A stretch of 64,000 bases of DNA from Vitellaria paradoxa (Eukaryota > Streptophyta > Magnoliopsida > Ericales > Sapotaceae): contig CM034238.1 of the NCBI GenBank assembly GCA_019916065.1, positions 6,180,363 to 6,244,362 of the forward strand. The letters are read 5' to 3'. Shown here piece after piece: positions 11,161-22,771 of the stretch. The position numbers and the translations under genes were made by a program. The notes beneath the pieces were generated by a model. It had not been told where the DNA came from. It searched no databases and saw only the letters and a list, made by a program, of their open reading frames with translations. Positions within the stretch are counted from its first letter, which is position 1. Each line of letters begins with the position of its first letter.

Positions 11161-13576
11161 TTAATTACTTAGGCCTTTTGTGTTGAAATTTGTTTATTTA
11201 TTACATGGTAGTGCCTGAGCTCCTTTATTGTGGTTGTGGGTTTGAGCGAAAAATCAATTCATGGGCGGACACAGGTATAGATTCACCTGAGTTACAGTGC
11301 GGGTAGTCAAGTCAAATTTTTTTTTTTTTTTTTATATTTAGCTCGATTTAAATTTTTGCGGTCCAATCTAAATTTTTATAATTTAACCCTGTCTGTACTA
11401 CTTTAAATTTTTGTGACTTTGTCCCTTATATTCTCCTTTTATATCAGCTCAGCAAACACAAAATATTAAGTCCACTCCTGAGTCAAATCAAATCGTTTCA
11501 CGTTTATAAACTCAGCCAAACTGGTTGAATAAAAAATAATATAATTTATATATTATTTTTGTAAAACCTATTATAATTATATATCATATATTTTTTAATA
11601 AAAAGAAATTGATATGCGATACGTAAACTAAACTCAAACTTAGTCAAGTTAAAGTAATTTATTAAATAAGTTTGATTATTTATTTATTTTTTTTTCACTC
11701 GACTTGTAGTAATCAAACATAAATAAATTTTCTAATAGCGAAGGGAGCCCCAAATGTCAGCTCCAAAAATAGGCGCGCAGGCGAATATCTCATTGCATGC
11801 CCAACACCTCATAGCTAAATTTAGTGCAAGCTAAGGGAAAAGGTGGGTTAGGAGAAAGCTCACTGCGTGTCTTCCTTTTCGGATTGTGCTGCTTGCACTC
11901 TTTTCTTTTCTAATATAAGAAGAACAGACAGAAAGTGAGAGCGCGCGCACACACACTCACATATATGCAATTATATAAACGCTTTGCAATTTAGAAAAAT
12001 GCAGCCTGATCGTCAGAGTGGAAGTTGGAAATTTCTTTTCTTTTTTTTGTTTTGGGGGGGGGGGGTTGTGCTTCCACTAATTTTCATGACTATAAGAACA
12101 TCGAGAGTAATAATTTTGACTGCAATTTGGAGCACAAAATTTCTTTTATAAACTCCAATTATCTTTAATATTCTCTAATTTTCTTCACGATAAATAAAAT
12201 CTTTAATTTTTTTTAACTTCTATAATTTTCTCCACCTTTTACCAACATTCCTCCAAATTTTTTCGATCTTAATCAATTTTCTCCAATTTTTTAGAAAAAA
12301 ACACCATACATCTAATAATCGCAAAATTACCAAAAAAATAGATTTTCTTAGTGCTCCAATCAACCCCTTAATATATCTATAGCAAACAAATCAAATTTAT
12401 GATGAGATCAACTCAAATTTTATTTGGTTTTAAAACTTAATCGAATTTAACTTCTCTTTTAATTTGTTTTAGATGATTTTTTCCATCAAATTTTTATTTT
12501 ATTTTTATTTTTTTGCAACTTTTAAGCACATTTTTTGCATTTATAAAAAATTTTTCAACTCCAAAAATTGTAAGTATATATTTTTCAGGTTCAAATAATT
12601 AGTATATGAAAATTTTGGAAGATATATAAAATTTTTTAGACCCAAAAGTTTTTTTTACCTTAAGTCCCCAATTAAATAATTTGATACGAAGCTGCCTATA
12701 TTAGAAAAAGTAAGTGATAAAAATTGTCACGAGTGCCTCTCATTTTAGGAAAAGTGGCAATACAAAGCTTTGCCATAAAAATCATGTCTAATGCCTCTCA
12801 TTTTAGGGGAAAATGGTAAAATATACCCTGCATGGTTAAATTGTAAATGATAAATTTTATGACAAACTTGTAAAAGAAAATGTTAGAACTTAAGATTAAA
12901 ATATATCACAATCACACAGAAGATTAAGATTAAGAATACAAAATTTACTCAGGTTCACCAATATTGACTAGCTCTGCTTGTCTGATGTATTTATTAGATG
13001 CCTCGCACACTCTACAATGATTCACACATCAAATAATTGTTCTTATAGTAATTAGAAAATCCTAACTGCTATAACATGGGTTCAAGCCCAATACATTAGT
13101 AAACCAAAGACCGGACTACTAATAAATTCTCGAGCCCAATTATACTTTGCGAGACCTCCGACTACTCGGTTGTAGTGGCCATTAGTCGAACCCATAGAAA
13201 CATGAGCCAATCCCAACAGAAAATGAAGCAACTGATAGGTAATTTGCGAAATAAGGTTGCGAAATTTACGTGCACTCAATTTGAAGAGAGAGAGGAGGGG
13301 CATTTACTTAGAATCGCTAAAACATTTGCAGCTGAATGATAAATTTGCCGAAGAAAAAAAATTTATGTGTTACGTTTCCTGAAAAAGAAAATGGTAAGTG
13401 ACGTATAAAATAAGGTTTGCATGCGCACTCGGATTTGGGTTTGACCACCACTCGACAGTGAATCCATCAGTAAAGTAAAAGGCCACGTCACAGGCGAGGA
13501 AGACACTGAAAGTTCCTATCTGGGTGCGTTTGGAAACTTTTTTTTTTTTTTTTATCGTTGTTATTTTAATAAAAAG
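11161..13576. other. Intergenic DNA, no gene supported
   Basis: AT-rich sequence with a G-run at about 12053-12065, a GC-containing stretch at 11750-12000 that looks promoter-like (TATA-like AATATAAG near 11915, short alternating CG/CA run near 11942) but is not followed by a coding exon, and LTR-like sequence starting TGTTAGAAC at 12881. The minus open frame at 13082-13303 matches nothing I know. Confidence 0.4.
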
Positions 13577-14853
13577 CGTTGAAATAAAAAAATAAAAGAT
13601 GAAAAAACAGAATTAGAGAGAGAAAATATAAAATTTACATCTTATCATATATATTATAAAGGTAAAAAAAATACTTTTAAATAAGTTTACAATGAGTGGT
13701 ATATATAATAATGATCTACACACCAAAATTAACTTAACTACTTTCTAAAAAATAAAATATTGAATATTTTAATATAAATAATATATTATAACTTAATATA
13801 GAATATTTTGACACTCTCTCTCAAACTCAAGATGGTAAACCAGTTTGAGTTCTGAAATAAGAGTTAAACCAGATTGTAGAATAAACTATGAGTGTAAAAT
13901 CTGGAGCTATGTGATTATTTGTGGCGATGAGTTTTTGAAAAAATTTTAGAGCCACTAATATGATTATTTTTTGAATTGGAGATCAAAAAATAATCAAATA
14001 GAATATACAGCGTGCTAAAATAGAACAAGAAAGACAAAACAAAAAAATATCGAAAGAAAACAATAACACTTTACTCTTCAGAGTTTACGGCTAATAAAAA
14101 AAAAAACTGACAACTGTTGGTATATTATAATTGATTCCGTCAAGAATAGTGCCGTGAATAGGATGGATAATATAATGTTGAGATATCATTGTAAATAAAA
14201 AGTATACTGAGACAGTGAAATAAGAAAAAAAAGATGTCAGAATTGAAATAAAAATGGTCAAAAGAACCCTAAAAATCGATTCAGACTGCGAAAGAAAAAT
14301 AATTCTGCTGTGCTTGTAGTGATGTCATGGCAGAACAATATTCTCAAAAATAACTCCAGAAAAAAAAAACTCAAAAATTTCTGATATCATATTAAAATAG
14401 AAGATAAAAGAATTTTCTGTATATATTGTGGCGATAAAGAATAGTATAATAGAATAAGACGGTGACAGCACTGGTGGAACTAAACAGATCTACTAGAAGG
14501 ACAGAATTGGTAAGGTTTGGTAAAAATAAAAAATAAAAGACAAATTAAACCACACTAAACTTGTGTGATCTAATTTATCCAAGATCAAAAATTATGAGTT
14601 CTAATACAATGTTGAAAAAAAAGTAAAATAAGAAAATAGAATTGGAGAGAAAAAATATAAAATTTATATCTTGGCATATATATTATAAAGATAAAGAAGA
14701 TACGTTTAAATAAGTTTACAATAAGTGGTGTGTATAATAATGATTTACATATTAAAATAAATTTAACTACTTACTAGAAAATAAAATATAAAATATTCTA
14801 ATGTAGATAATATATAAATAATATTTTATAACCTAATATAGAGTATTCTAACA
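13577..14853 (-). mobile_element. TRIM-like LTR retroelement, no coding capacity
   Basis: Direct terminal repeats at 13577-13813 and 14610-14853 share long words (GAAAATATAAAATTTA, ATATATTATAAAG, AAATAAGTTTACAA). Read on the minus strand, the repeat runs TGTTAGAATACTC...TTTTCAACA. It is followed by TTGTATTAGAACTC, a degraded version of the initiator-tRNA-Met primer site TGGTATCAGAGC. The purine-rich TTTGAGAGAGAG lies directly before the second repeat. The internal part is about 800 bp with no open frame. Flanks AAAAG and AAAAA may be a decayed 5-bp target duplication. Confidence 0.75.
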
Positions 14854-15067
14854 AAAAAAAATATAAAAAATTACTACACAGATGAAAATTTGTGTGTTTA
14901 GTAGTAATTTCTTTTACGTGTCTATAGCATCATAAAAACCTTGTAAATGCAAAGAACTATATAGTTGTTGACAATCCTTTACTCTCGTCAATTTGTCTAG
15001 CAGTTGAAAATTTTATGCAAAGAACATTGCAGGCATTGCATGACAATTATATGTTCTCTCTAATTAA

Positions 15068-15595
15068 GGTAGTGTTTAGAGTGGTAAAAAAAAAATACGG
15101 TTTAAGATAACTTTTGGCATCTAACATTTCTAACTCAAATCACATTTTTTGAGATAAATAGTGTAACTTTTGAACTTTTACGATAAAAATTTAGAGACAA
15201 AAACTGTGGGAATTGTTTTTTCGAACTATTCTTATGAAGTTGTGTCAGAATTAAGTAGAAAGTTGTTGAACTTTTTGACTCTTACGTGAAAAAGTTGAAG
15301 AGAGAAACCGTGGAAACTATTTTTTCAGTTTATTCCCACGAATTTATATCAAATTCATTGAAATTTGTTGAAAAGTTATTGAAATTTGTGAAAAAGTTAT
15401 CAAAGTTTGGAAAAAAAAGTATTGTGCTTTGTAAAAATTTTGTTAGAATATATAGATATATATAGAAATTTATAGAGATTTCACGAAATACGAGGTGACT
15501 AAAATGTTTTAGAGAATTTAAAACATTTTTGAAAAAAGTTTTAAAAATTTTCAAAAATTTTTAGAAATTTTTATTAATTTTTAGCAAACCAAACA
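15068..15595. mobile_element. MITE-like repeat, family 6
   Basis: Starts GTGTTTAGAGTGGTAAAAA and ends in AGCAAACCAAACA. The block ATATATAGATATATA...GAGATTTCACGAA recurs near 17240-17290 in a second copy. Confidence 0.45.
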
Positions 15596-16926
15596 ATTCA
15601 TAAACATAACATTCCCCTTATATTTCGTTCCAATTTCTAGGTAACCTCAAAATAGAAAATCAAGCATTTTGTGATGTATGAGTTTTTCTTTTGGTTAATT
15701 AACAAATTGGGTATTTTTAGATGACAAGCCTTCCACTACTCCCCCCATTACCATATTACCCTATCTAGGTCGCCTATAGGTCTTCTTTAATGACTTCTTT
15801 TGAGATAGTCTTTTTTTTTTTTTTTTTAGATAATTAGTTAGGTGTTTTGTTTATTTTCTCTCTTTTTTTTCTTTTTTTTTTTTAAAGATGGTTGATTCAT
15901 TTAACTGCAGGGAAAAGAAAGGCGAAAAGAGGAAAAGGCAAAGGAGTTTTCTGAATAGGTTTTGGCGCATTTTGAGTTATTAAATCGACTTCTATTACAT
16001 TTCTTAGACGTATTCCCAAGGTAGCAAGTGTAGCTACGTGTGCAAATTTGTCATCAAAAAGAACAAAAACTGGCGTTTGAATCAAACCACGTTCTCACAA
16101 TAAATGGCCGATCTACGCCGGTCGTCATCAAATTTGGAATTCTTTTTAAAGATTTATGCTTTGTTTATTTCAAAGTAAAATATTTACTTTTTAATTAAAA
16201 ATATTTTTGTAAAAAATAAATTTATTGAAAAATATTCGAGTGTAAGGGAATAATCTCAAAATTATTTATAAAGTCTTGGCTATTAGAACATGTGACGTGT
16301 GGTTTGGACTAATGAGGAAGTCGATGCTCGAGTCCCCTCCAACCCAAAAACTGGCCCAAGGATTGCTCTTGTTCTAACTCGCATCCAATTGCTTTGCAGT
16401 GTGTGGTTAAATTATTTTTCACAATATGGAACAAAATATTTTACGAAATTTAATTTACAAACAACTAAACATTGAAAATGATAAAAAAGATATTTTTCTA
16501 AAAATATTTACGGCAAAACAAACAGAGTATTACTTTAATTTAGAAAATGTCTCTCTTGTAATACACACACATATATATATATATTTGAAACTCCTAATAT
16601 TCTCCTTATTTGTTTTAATCTCGTCCCCTAGCACTAGTCTTGGATGTGTCACTGCAGGCAAGACCTAGGATTGGTTTGGGAAGTGGAAAAATTAGTTTTT
16701 TTTTTATTAGTTAGTCATTAAAAAATTAATTTTTTTGATATTTGGGAAGGAAAAAATTAATTTTTTAGTAGATAACATTTCAATTTTTTGTTAATTTAAT
16801 ATTTTTACGCTTCAAATTTTAAAAGAAATTTAAAATGTGAGAAGAAAATTTTAATCATTTAAAAAAATCAAAAAATTAATAATTAATAACTCGGCTACTA
16901 GTTATTTTTGCCAAACAACACTTATG
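15596..16926. other. Intergenic DNA, no gene supported
   Basis: AT-rich, with T-runs near 15810 and 15870. A minus open frame at 15897-16085 (62 codons) is not recognised. Sequence at about 16675-16920 belongs to a widespread repeat whose words (AAAAAATTAATTTTTTAGTA, CCAAACAACACTTA) recur near 24340-24550, 29310-29500, 33200-33390 and 60070-60300. Confidence 0.4.
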
Positions 16927-17366
16927 GGCATTTGGAGTAATGAAACATAATGAAAAATAACGAAAAATGTGGTCTAAGTAATTTTTTGGCGTTTGATGCG
17001 CAATCACCAAGCCATATTTTTTAAAAATAAATAATGAAACATTTTGACTTTATATCATTTTTTTGGAGAAAAAACATCCAAACGGTTTTTGTGGTCCGTT
17101 GGAATGATTTTATGTCAAAATTTATTAAAAATCGTGAAAAGATTTTTGGGATTTGTAAAAAAAGTTATTAGGATTTGTAGAATATTATTGAGATTTGTAA
17201 AAAATTTATTAGGATTTATAAAAAAAAAAAAAAAAAACTGTTGGGATATATAGATATATACAAATTTATAAAAATTTCACGAAGTACAAAAAGTATAAAA
17301 TGTGCTAGAAAATTTTAGAGATTTTCAACGTTTTTTAGTAAATTTTTTCAAACCAAACACCCCTTA
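16927..17366. mobile_element. MITE-like repeat, family 6, second copy
   Basis: Begins GGGCATTTGGAGTAATGAAA and ends CAAACCAAACACCCC. The interior shares the ATATATAGATATATA and ATTTCACGAAGTAC blocks with 15068-15595. Confidence 0.5.
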
Positions 17367-17754
17367 GGTGGGTCAGAGCGAAGCATGATGCGCAAGCCAC
17401 TGCAAGTCTTTGATATTTTTTTTCATAAATTGCGGTGAAGTATTATATTTCTTATAGGTTTAACTTATACGTAAAAATATACAGGCAACGTGTGATTTTA
17501 ATGATTAGAAAGTTCTATGGATCAATTTTCATATAATTATTTCTTAATTAATTAATTTTAATATGTTCAGAAAATAATTATACTTAATTATTAAAAAAAT
17601 ATATTTACCAGATCAAAAAACAATATTTTTTACGCAAAAATAAACTGGAACAAACACGTATCGCAACAGAACTTACAAGTGCGGAAAAATTCGATGGAGA
17701 GATGACGTGTGGAAATAGCCCATACCCTCCCCCATCTTAGTTACATAAATCCTT

Positions 17755-17908
17755 CTCTCTCTCTCTCACCCCCACAACCGCCCTCCCCCCTTCACCACCT
17801 CCAAGCTTCCACTCCCCCCCCCCCCCTCTCTGTCTCTCTCTCTCTCACCCCCACACCAACTCTCCCCTTTCATACCTCCATCCTCCAAGCTTCCACTCCC
17901 CCTTTCAT

Positions 17909-17945
<37 letters not shown>
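17755..17945 (+). repeat. Tandemly duplicated CT-rich leader upstream of copy B, followed by TA run
   Basis: Two adjacent units of about 70-80 bp share CTCTCTCTCACCCCCACA at the start and CTCCAAGCTTCCACTCCCCC at the end (about 17755-17826 and 17827-17905). A CT run and a TA run (to about 17945) follow. Pyrimidine-rich tracts are common in plant promoters and 5' leaders, so this may belong to the copy B promoter or leader; the transcription start was not located. Confidence 0.7.
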
Positions 17946-18070
17946 CTGAGCCATATATATCTTTGTTCCCAACTTTTGCTTTTTCATTTGCAGTTGGAAG
18001 CAGGCAAGCTGCAAGAAGCTGCTTCGTATATTACCCTCTACATATAGAGACTGAGTTTGGTGTGTATTAT

Positions 18071-18206
18071 AGGTGTTGTTTGGTTTGAAGAAAAAAAAAT
18101 CAAAAGTTGATATAAAATATGACATGTGGCGCGAAATAATTGAAAAAGTTAGAAAAAATTAATAAAAGATAAAAATTTTTAATATTTTTTTGACGATCCA
18201 AATGGG
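18071..18206. mobile_element. MITE-like sequence directly upstream of the copy B start codon
   Basis: Left end GGTGTTGTTTGGTTTGAAG and the reverse complement of the right end, CCCCATTTGGATCGTC, resemble the inverted ends of neighbouring small elements, and the interior is AT-rich. No clear 3-bp target duplication, so the assignment is tentative. Confidence 0.4.
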
Positions 18207-18399
18207 GATGTCCGAGAGAATAGATAAGCTGAAACCGGTGATAATGATGGTGATGGTTCAAGTTTCAGTGGCTGGGGTCAATATTTTCTACAAATTGGCT
18301 GCCAACGATGGGATGAGTTTGAGGGTTTTCATTGCCTACCGATCTCTATTTGCCACTGCCTTTATTGTTCCACTTGCTCTTCTTGTTGAAAGGTTATGT

Positions 18400-18433
<34 letters not shown>

Positions 18434-21400
18434 TTGTATAATCATAGCTTGTATTTTTTTTCTCTTTAAAATTTGATCCAAATTTTTTTTTCCCGCATAA
18501 TCAATCCACTTTTAAGCAAATTTAAGTCAATTTTTCCTTATGGTAATTATTTTGTTGAATTATAACTTAATTAGTATCAATGAAGTATGGATGTGAAATA
18601 TGCATTTACATGTAAATATATCTTTTTTAATAAGTTATTAATTATGTGTGTGTATATATATATATATATATATTGTTACTGCAGGAATAGAAGGCCAAAG
18701 CTAACACGGGTGGTAGCCTGCCAAGCTTTTCTTTGTGTGTTGCTTGGGTAAGTAAGTTGGATATATTAATGCTCTTGAATAAAACAAAAGTTGGTACTTA
18801 ATTAATTCAATCACTGGCTTCAACACCCATTTGAATGCAATCCCTTCCCTTGTGTCAGCCATATGTTACCCTGTTAGCTGTTTAAAGGACACCTGGTGTT
18901 TAAAGGAACCTAATAGATGTAAATGAAATAGGTACAAAAAGATACCTGACTCGATTAAACTCGTTAAAATTTTATTAAAATATACCCCATAAGATTAGAA
19001 AATTATAGCACCCGAAACTCATCCAAGACTCCCTTCTCTTAATGGAAAATAGGAAAATCTGAAATTTATTACTAGGGAATTATTCCTCCTATTAATAAAA
19101 AAAATTAATCATACAAATGTGTGTGTTAGATAATTTCTCCCTAGGTACCAACTGTTAAAAGGGTTGTTTTGTTGCCTAAGTAAGGAAGCTCATTTGGGTA
19201 AACATACCTTTAACATGTTTAGATATACACAACTCTTTTAATTTGTAGTTTTATTATGAGTAAAACTCGATTTTTTTTTTTTTTGGGCTTAATTATATAT
19301 AACAGGGCTTCACTCATTCAAGCTCTGTTTGGCACGCGGACATACATGAGTTCGCAAATTCACAGATGAATGATTGAAATTAAATATATATATATTTTTT
19401 TAAATCTTAACCACTCATCTATGAATTTTTCAACCTTCATGAACTTGCATGCCAAACAAAGCCTCAATATCACTATTTAACTTTATTTAAAAAATTATAT
19501 ATGTATGAATTAATTACCATTTTCAAATTAATATTAATAAAATGATCAGGCTAACAGTTTTACTATTTTTAATCAAACAGAATCCTATGTTATTGAGACT
19601 AATTATTGGTGATTATAAACTCATTTAGAATAATTTTAGTTAAAATTTTATTTTTATTAATGTGGGGGAACTTTTGTCTAAAAATTATTGTTATTGTCAA
19701 TTTAACAATTATTCAGTTATATATTTAATAATTACCAAAGAGACGGTATAAATTTAAAGGTGGTCTCTCTCATTTCTAGAAGTTAGTTCGTAAGGTAAGA
19801 TTTTTCCTCACACTTATAATTAGCTCGTACGGTGAGATTTTTACTCACACTTATATACTAACTACCAACGTCTTTCACAGCCAATGATCTCTCCTTCACA
19901 CATTAGACCTTGGGTCCTCTTCCATAACTAATGTGGGAACTCTAACAATCTCCCCATTCGGAGGAAGTGTTGACTCATTCCTCTCGATATACTGAAATTG
20001 ATGATACACATATGCTCTAATATCAGTTGTTAGGTGATTTTGAGCCTCTCTTATCCTCAAAAGTTAACTCCTAGGATGAGATTTTTCCTTATATTTATAT
20101 ACCGACTACCAATTCCTTCTTCAAATGATATGGGAATCCCAATAGAAGTATTTAAATGTAATACTTTTGAGCTCAATGGAGTTAAGTAATTCTAAGTCAA
20201 AGCTGAAAGGGTTTATGTATAATTAACTATTTTAGCATAACTTTTAAATATTCTATTCATATATTTAAAATCAATGATAAAACCATTCTTTACATATTTT
20301 CATATGTTTTCTTAAATTTATTAATATAAAATTAATAACACATAAAATCCTTCAAAATTAAAAAAAAAATCAAAATCAAAAAATTTGACAGTCCTAAAAA
20401 AGTCAAGAAAAGTTTGAAGGATGTATATGGAATTTTAACCAAAACAAACACTTAGGTTTCGTTTGTCGCACTAAATTCTATTAAAATTCACCAACTTTAA
20501 TTAATTTTTTTATTTTTTTTTATTAAATTTTTTTAAATATCACTTTTATATCACATATTTTTACTTTTATTATATTTTTTTATTAATTTTTTATCAACCA
20601 AATGCGCCCTTAAAAGATTTGACCTTGATAAATAAATAAAAAAAATCAGTTTATGATGCATTTTTAAATTTTGATTTGCAGGGGTACAACGGCCCAAAAT
20701 CTCTACTCCCAGAGTTTGGTTTTCACATCAGCTACATTTGCTTCTGCGATGAGCAATCTTATCCCTGCAATGACCTTCATTTTAGCTACCATTTTTAGGT
20801 GCGCACTTGTATATTTATATATATACATATGTGTGCGCGCGCGTGTATATATATATATATATATATTCTTCACACCAAATTTTATCTGACAACCTTAGCT
20901 TCTGTTTATTTAGTTTTTTATGCAATGATTAAATTTATCTTGTTATATATTAATTTTTTTAAATTCTCGAAAATAAAAATATCTAACTAACAAAAAAATT
21001 AAAATTCTTTTTTCAAATATAAAAAAATTAATTTTTTTAACAAACTGGCTAGCTTTAAAAAAAATAAGAAAAAGAGGCCAATTTTTTTATTTCTCAAACC
21101 AAGCTATCATTGCATCTCTTCTTGTGGGGCCCAGGTTGGAGAGGCTGGAACTGGGTACAGTTAGAGGGAAGGCCAAGGTGGTGGGGACATCAATGTGCAT
21201 AGGTGGGGCCATGCTCATGAGCTTTTACAAAGGCCCAGCTCTCAACATCTGGTCAACGAAGGTTGACCTTTTGCACTTGTGGCAGCATCAGGGTGGACAC
21301 GTGGCAACTTCTCACCATGATAATTACTGGTTGGGAGTTCTATTGGCTGTATGCAGTTGTCTCGCGGGTGCAGCGGCGTTGACTATTCAGGTGATTAATC

Positions 21401-22771
21401 TTGTTGATGTGCACTGAAATTACATAATTGGCCTCCACTTATGTTTTATTTTTCCCAACTTTTTTTTGTTCTACTCCTGTCATTGATGAGCAGGCTAAGA
21501 TGTTGCGGGTCTACCCTTGTCCCTATTCCACCAATGCTTTGATGACTATCATGGGATCAATCCAGGCCGTTGTTTTCGCACTCTGCATGGACAGATCAGA
21601 CTGGAAACGGTGGAAGTTGGGCTGGAATATCAGACTGTTTGCTGTGTCTTTCTCTGTACGTATATATATATATATATATATATGCTTATTATTACTCTGA
21701 AATTTATTACTCGTAATCCATATGTAAACTCATTCAAAATATACGTGGTGGTATATATTGAGAGTGTTTGGAGTAGAAAAAACAAGTAAGTAGTAAAAGT
21801 TGTGATCAAGTAAGTTGTGCAATCAGAGTACTCAGATTTTAGATTACATTTGAGTTGAATAAAAAGTTTAAAGATAAAATGAATTGAGTTATAAAAAATT
21901 ACTAAACAAAAGATTTAAAAGAAAAATTAACTGAATTATAAAAATTCAGAGTGGAGTAAATTTAAAAATATATATTTTTTTGAATTAAAAAAATAATAAT
22001 TAAGTCAGATTATTCAGACTACACTTTGGAAGAACTCATCCAGAGAGCTCAGTATGCGTCCGCCATGTGCATAATAAGCCTAAAATTTAAATTTTATAGA
22101 GATTTTTAAAGATTTATTGATTTAAACTTTATAGAATTTAACAGAGATTTGTTGGGTCTTCCAGAACTTCAAACCAACCCATTATGTGTCGATTTGCGTG
22201 CGATGCAGGGAATTGTGGCTTCTGGGATTATGTTCACCTTCATCGCTCGGTGTGTTCAAGTGAGGGGCCCTTTATTTGTATCAGTTTTTAAGCCGTTGAT
22301 GCTCGTACTCGTGGCAATCGCTGGGTCATTGTTATTGGAGGAGAAGCTACACTTGGGAAGGTAAATGTGTGAGATATACATACATACATATATATATATA
22401 TTCGCAGCATAAATCTAGCTATCTAACATGTATATTCTTTTATTATGTTGGGTTGGATACGCTTTGCAAGCGCCTGGATTAATGCTTAATTGGATTTAAT
22501 TAGTTTTTCATTCTTCAATTGTTTAATTAATGTAATGTTTTTGTGTTATATATATATATATATGTATGTATATAACAGTTTGGTGGGAGCTGCCATAATA
22601 GTTTGCGGACTATACGTGGTTTTGTGGGGAAAAGGAAAAGAGTTGAGACCGATTAATTCTCAACTGATGCAACCAAAGAGCTCCAGCGAATCTCAACTTG
22701 TTGATATCACAATCACTTCTTCCGCAGCAGAAAATAATATCAATTCCGGTGAGAGTGTAAGCTCCAAGTAA
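18202..22771 (+). CDS. WAT1-related / UMAMIT (EamA) transporter, copy B, intact
   Basis: Seven exons: 18202-18392, 18685-18747, 20682-20798, 21135-21390, 21494-21655, 22209-22360, 22579-22771. All have GT-AG sites and consistent phase, giving 1134 bp and 377 aa. The start is the first of two in-frame ATGs (18202, 18208); the second aligns with Met5 of copy C (MSERID against MSGRIS) and may be ancestral. The protein has about ten predicted hydrophobic helices in two EamA halves. It opens KPVIMMVMVQVSVAGVNIFY and KLAANDGMS. Middle and end segments include QSLVFTSATFASAMSNLIPA, GGAMLMSFYKGP, WSTKVDLLH and LYVVLWGKGKE. Family members sit in the plasma membrane or tonoplast and move amino acids or auxin; the sequence resembles the Arabidopsis At1g25270/At1g68170 group (UMAMIT24/23), from memory. 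Intron 2 (1.9 kb) carries a small LTR element and a MITE. TA microsatellites start right after the donor sites of introns 5 and 6. Confidence 0.9.
19740..20142 (-). mobile_element. Very compact TRIM/SMART-like LTR element in intron 2 of copy B
   Basis: Two related terminal blocks (about 19740-19949 and 20032-20142) share words such as GAGATTTTT, ACTTATATACTAACTACCAA / TTTATATACCGACTACCAA and GGGAACTC / GGGAATCCC. Only about 80 bp separates them. On the minus strand this spacer begins CTGATATTAGAGC, close to the tRNA-Met primer site, and ends with the purine-rich AATGGGGAGAT followed by TGTTAGAG. No coding sequence. The left block is longer because a sub-unit (CGTAAGGTAAGATTTTTCC / CGTACGGTGAGATTTTTAC) is duplicated. 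Confidence 0.6.
20455..20609. mobile_element. Tourist-like MITE, family 2, in intron 2 of copy B
   Basis: TTA at 20452-20454 and 20610-20612. Inverted ends GGTTTCGTTTGTCG and GGGCGCATTTGGTTGA. The interior, with CACTTTTATATCACATATTT, is shared with the copies at 26922 and 27905. Confidence 0.75.

Noticed and set aside
12881..13320. Possible solo LTR starting TGTTAGAAC with CACAATCACACAGAAG sequence
   Set aside because: Looks like a Copia-type LTR start, but I could not find the matching end or a target duplication, so it is not listed as a feature.
13082..16085. Minus-strand frames at 13082-13303 and 15897-16085 as genes
   Set aside because: 60-75 codons, no ATG context, splice partner, domain or codon pattern to support them.
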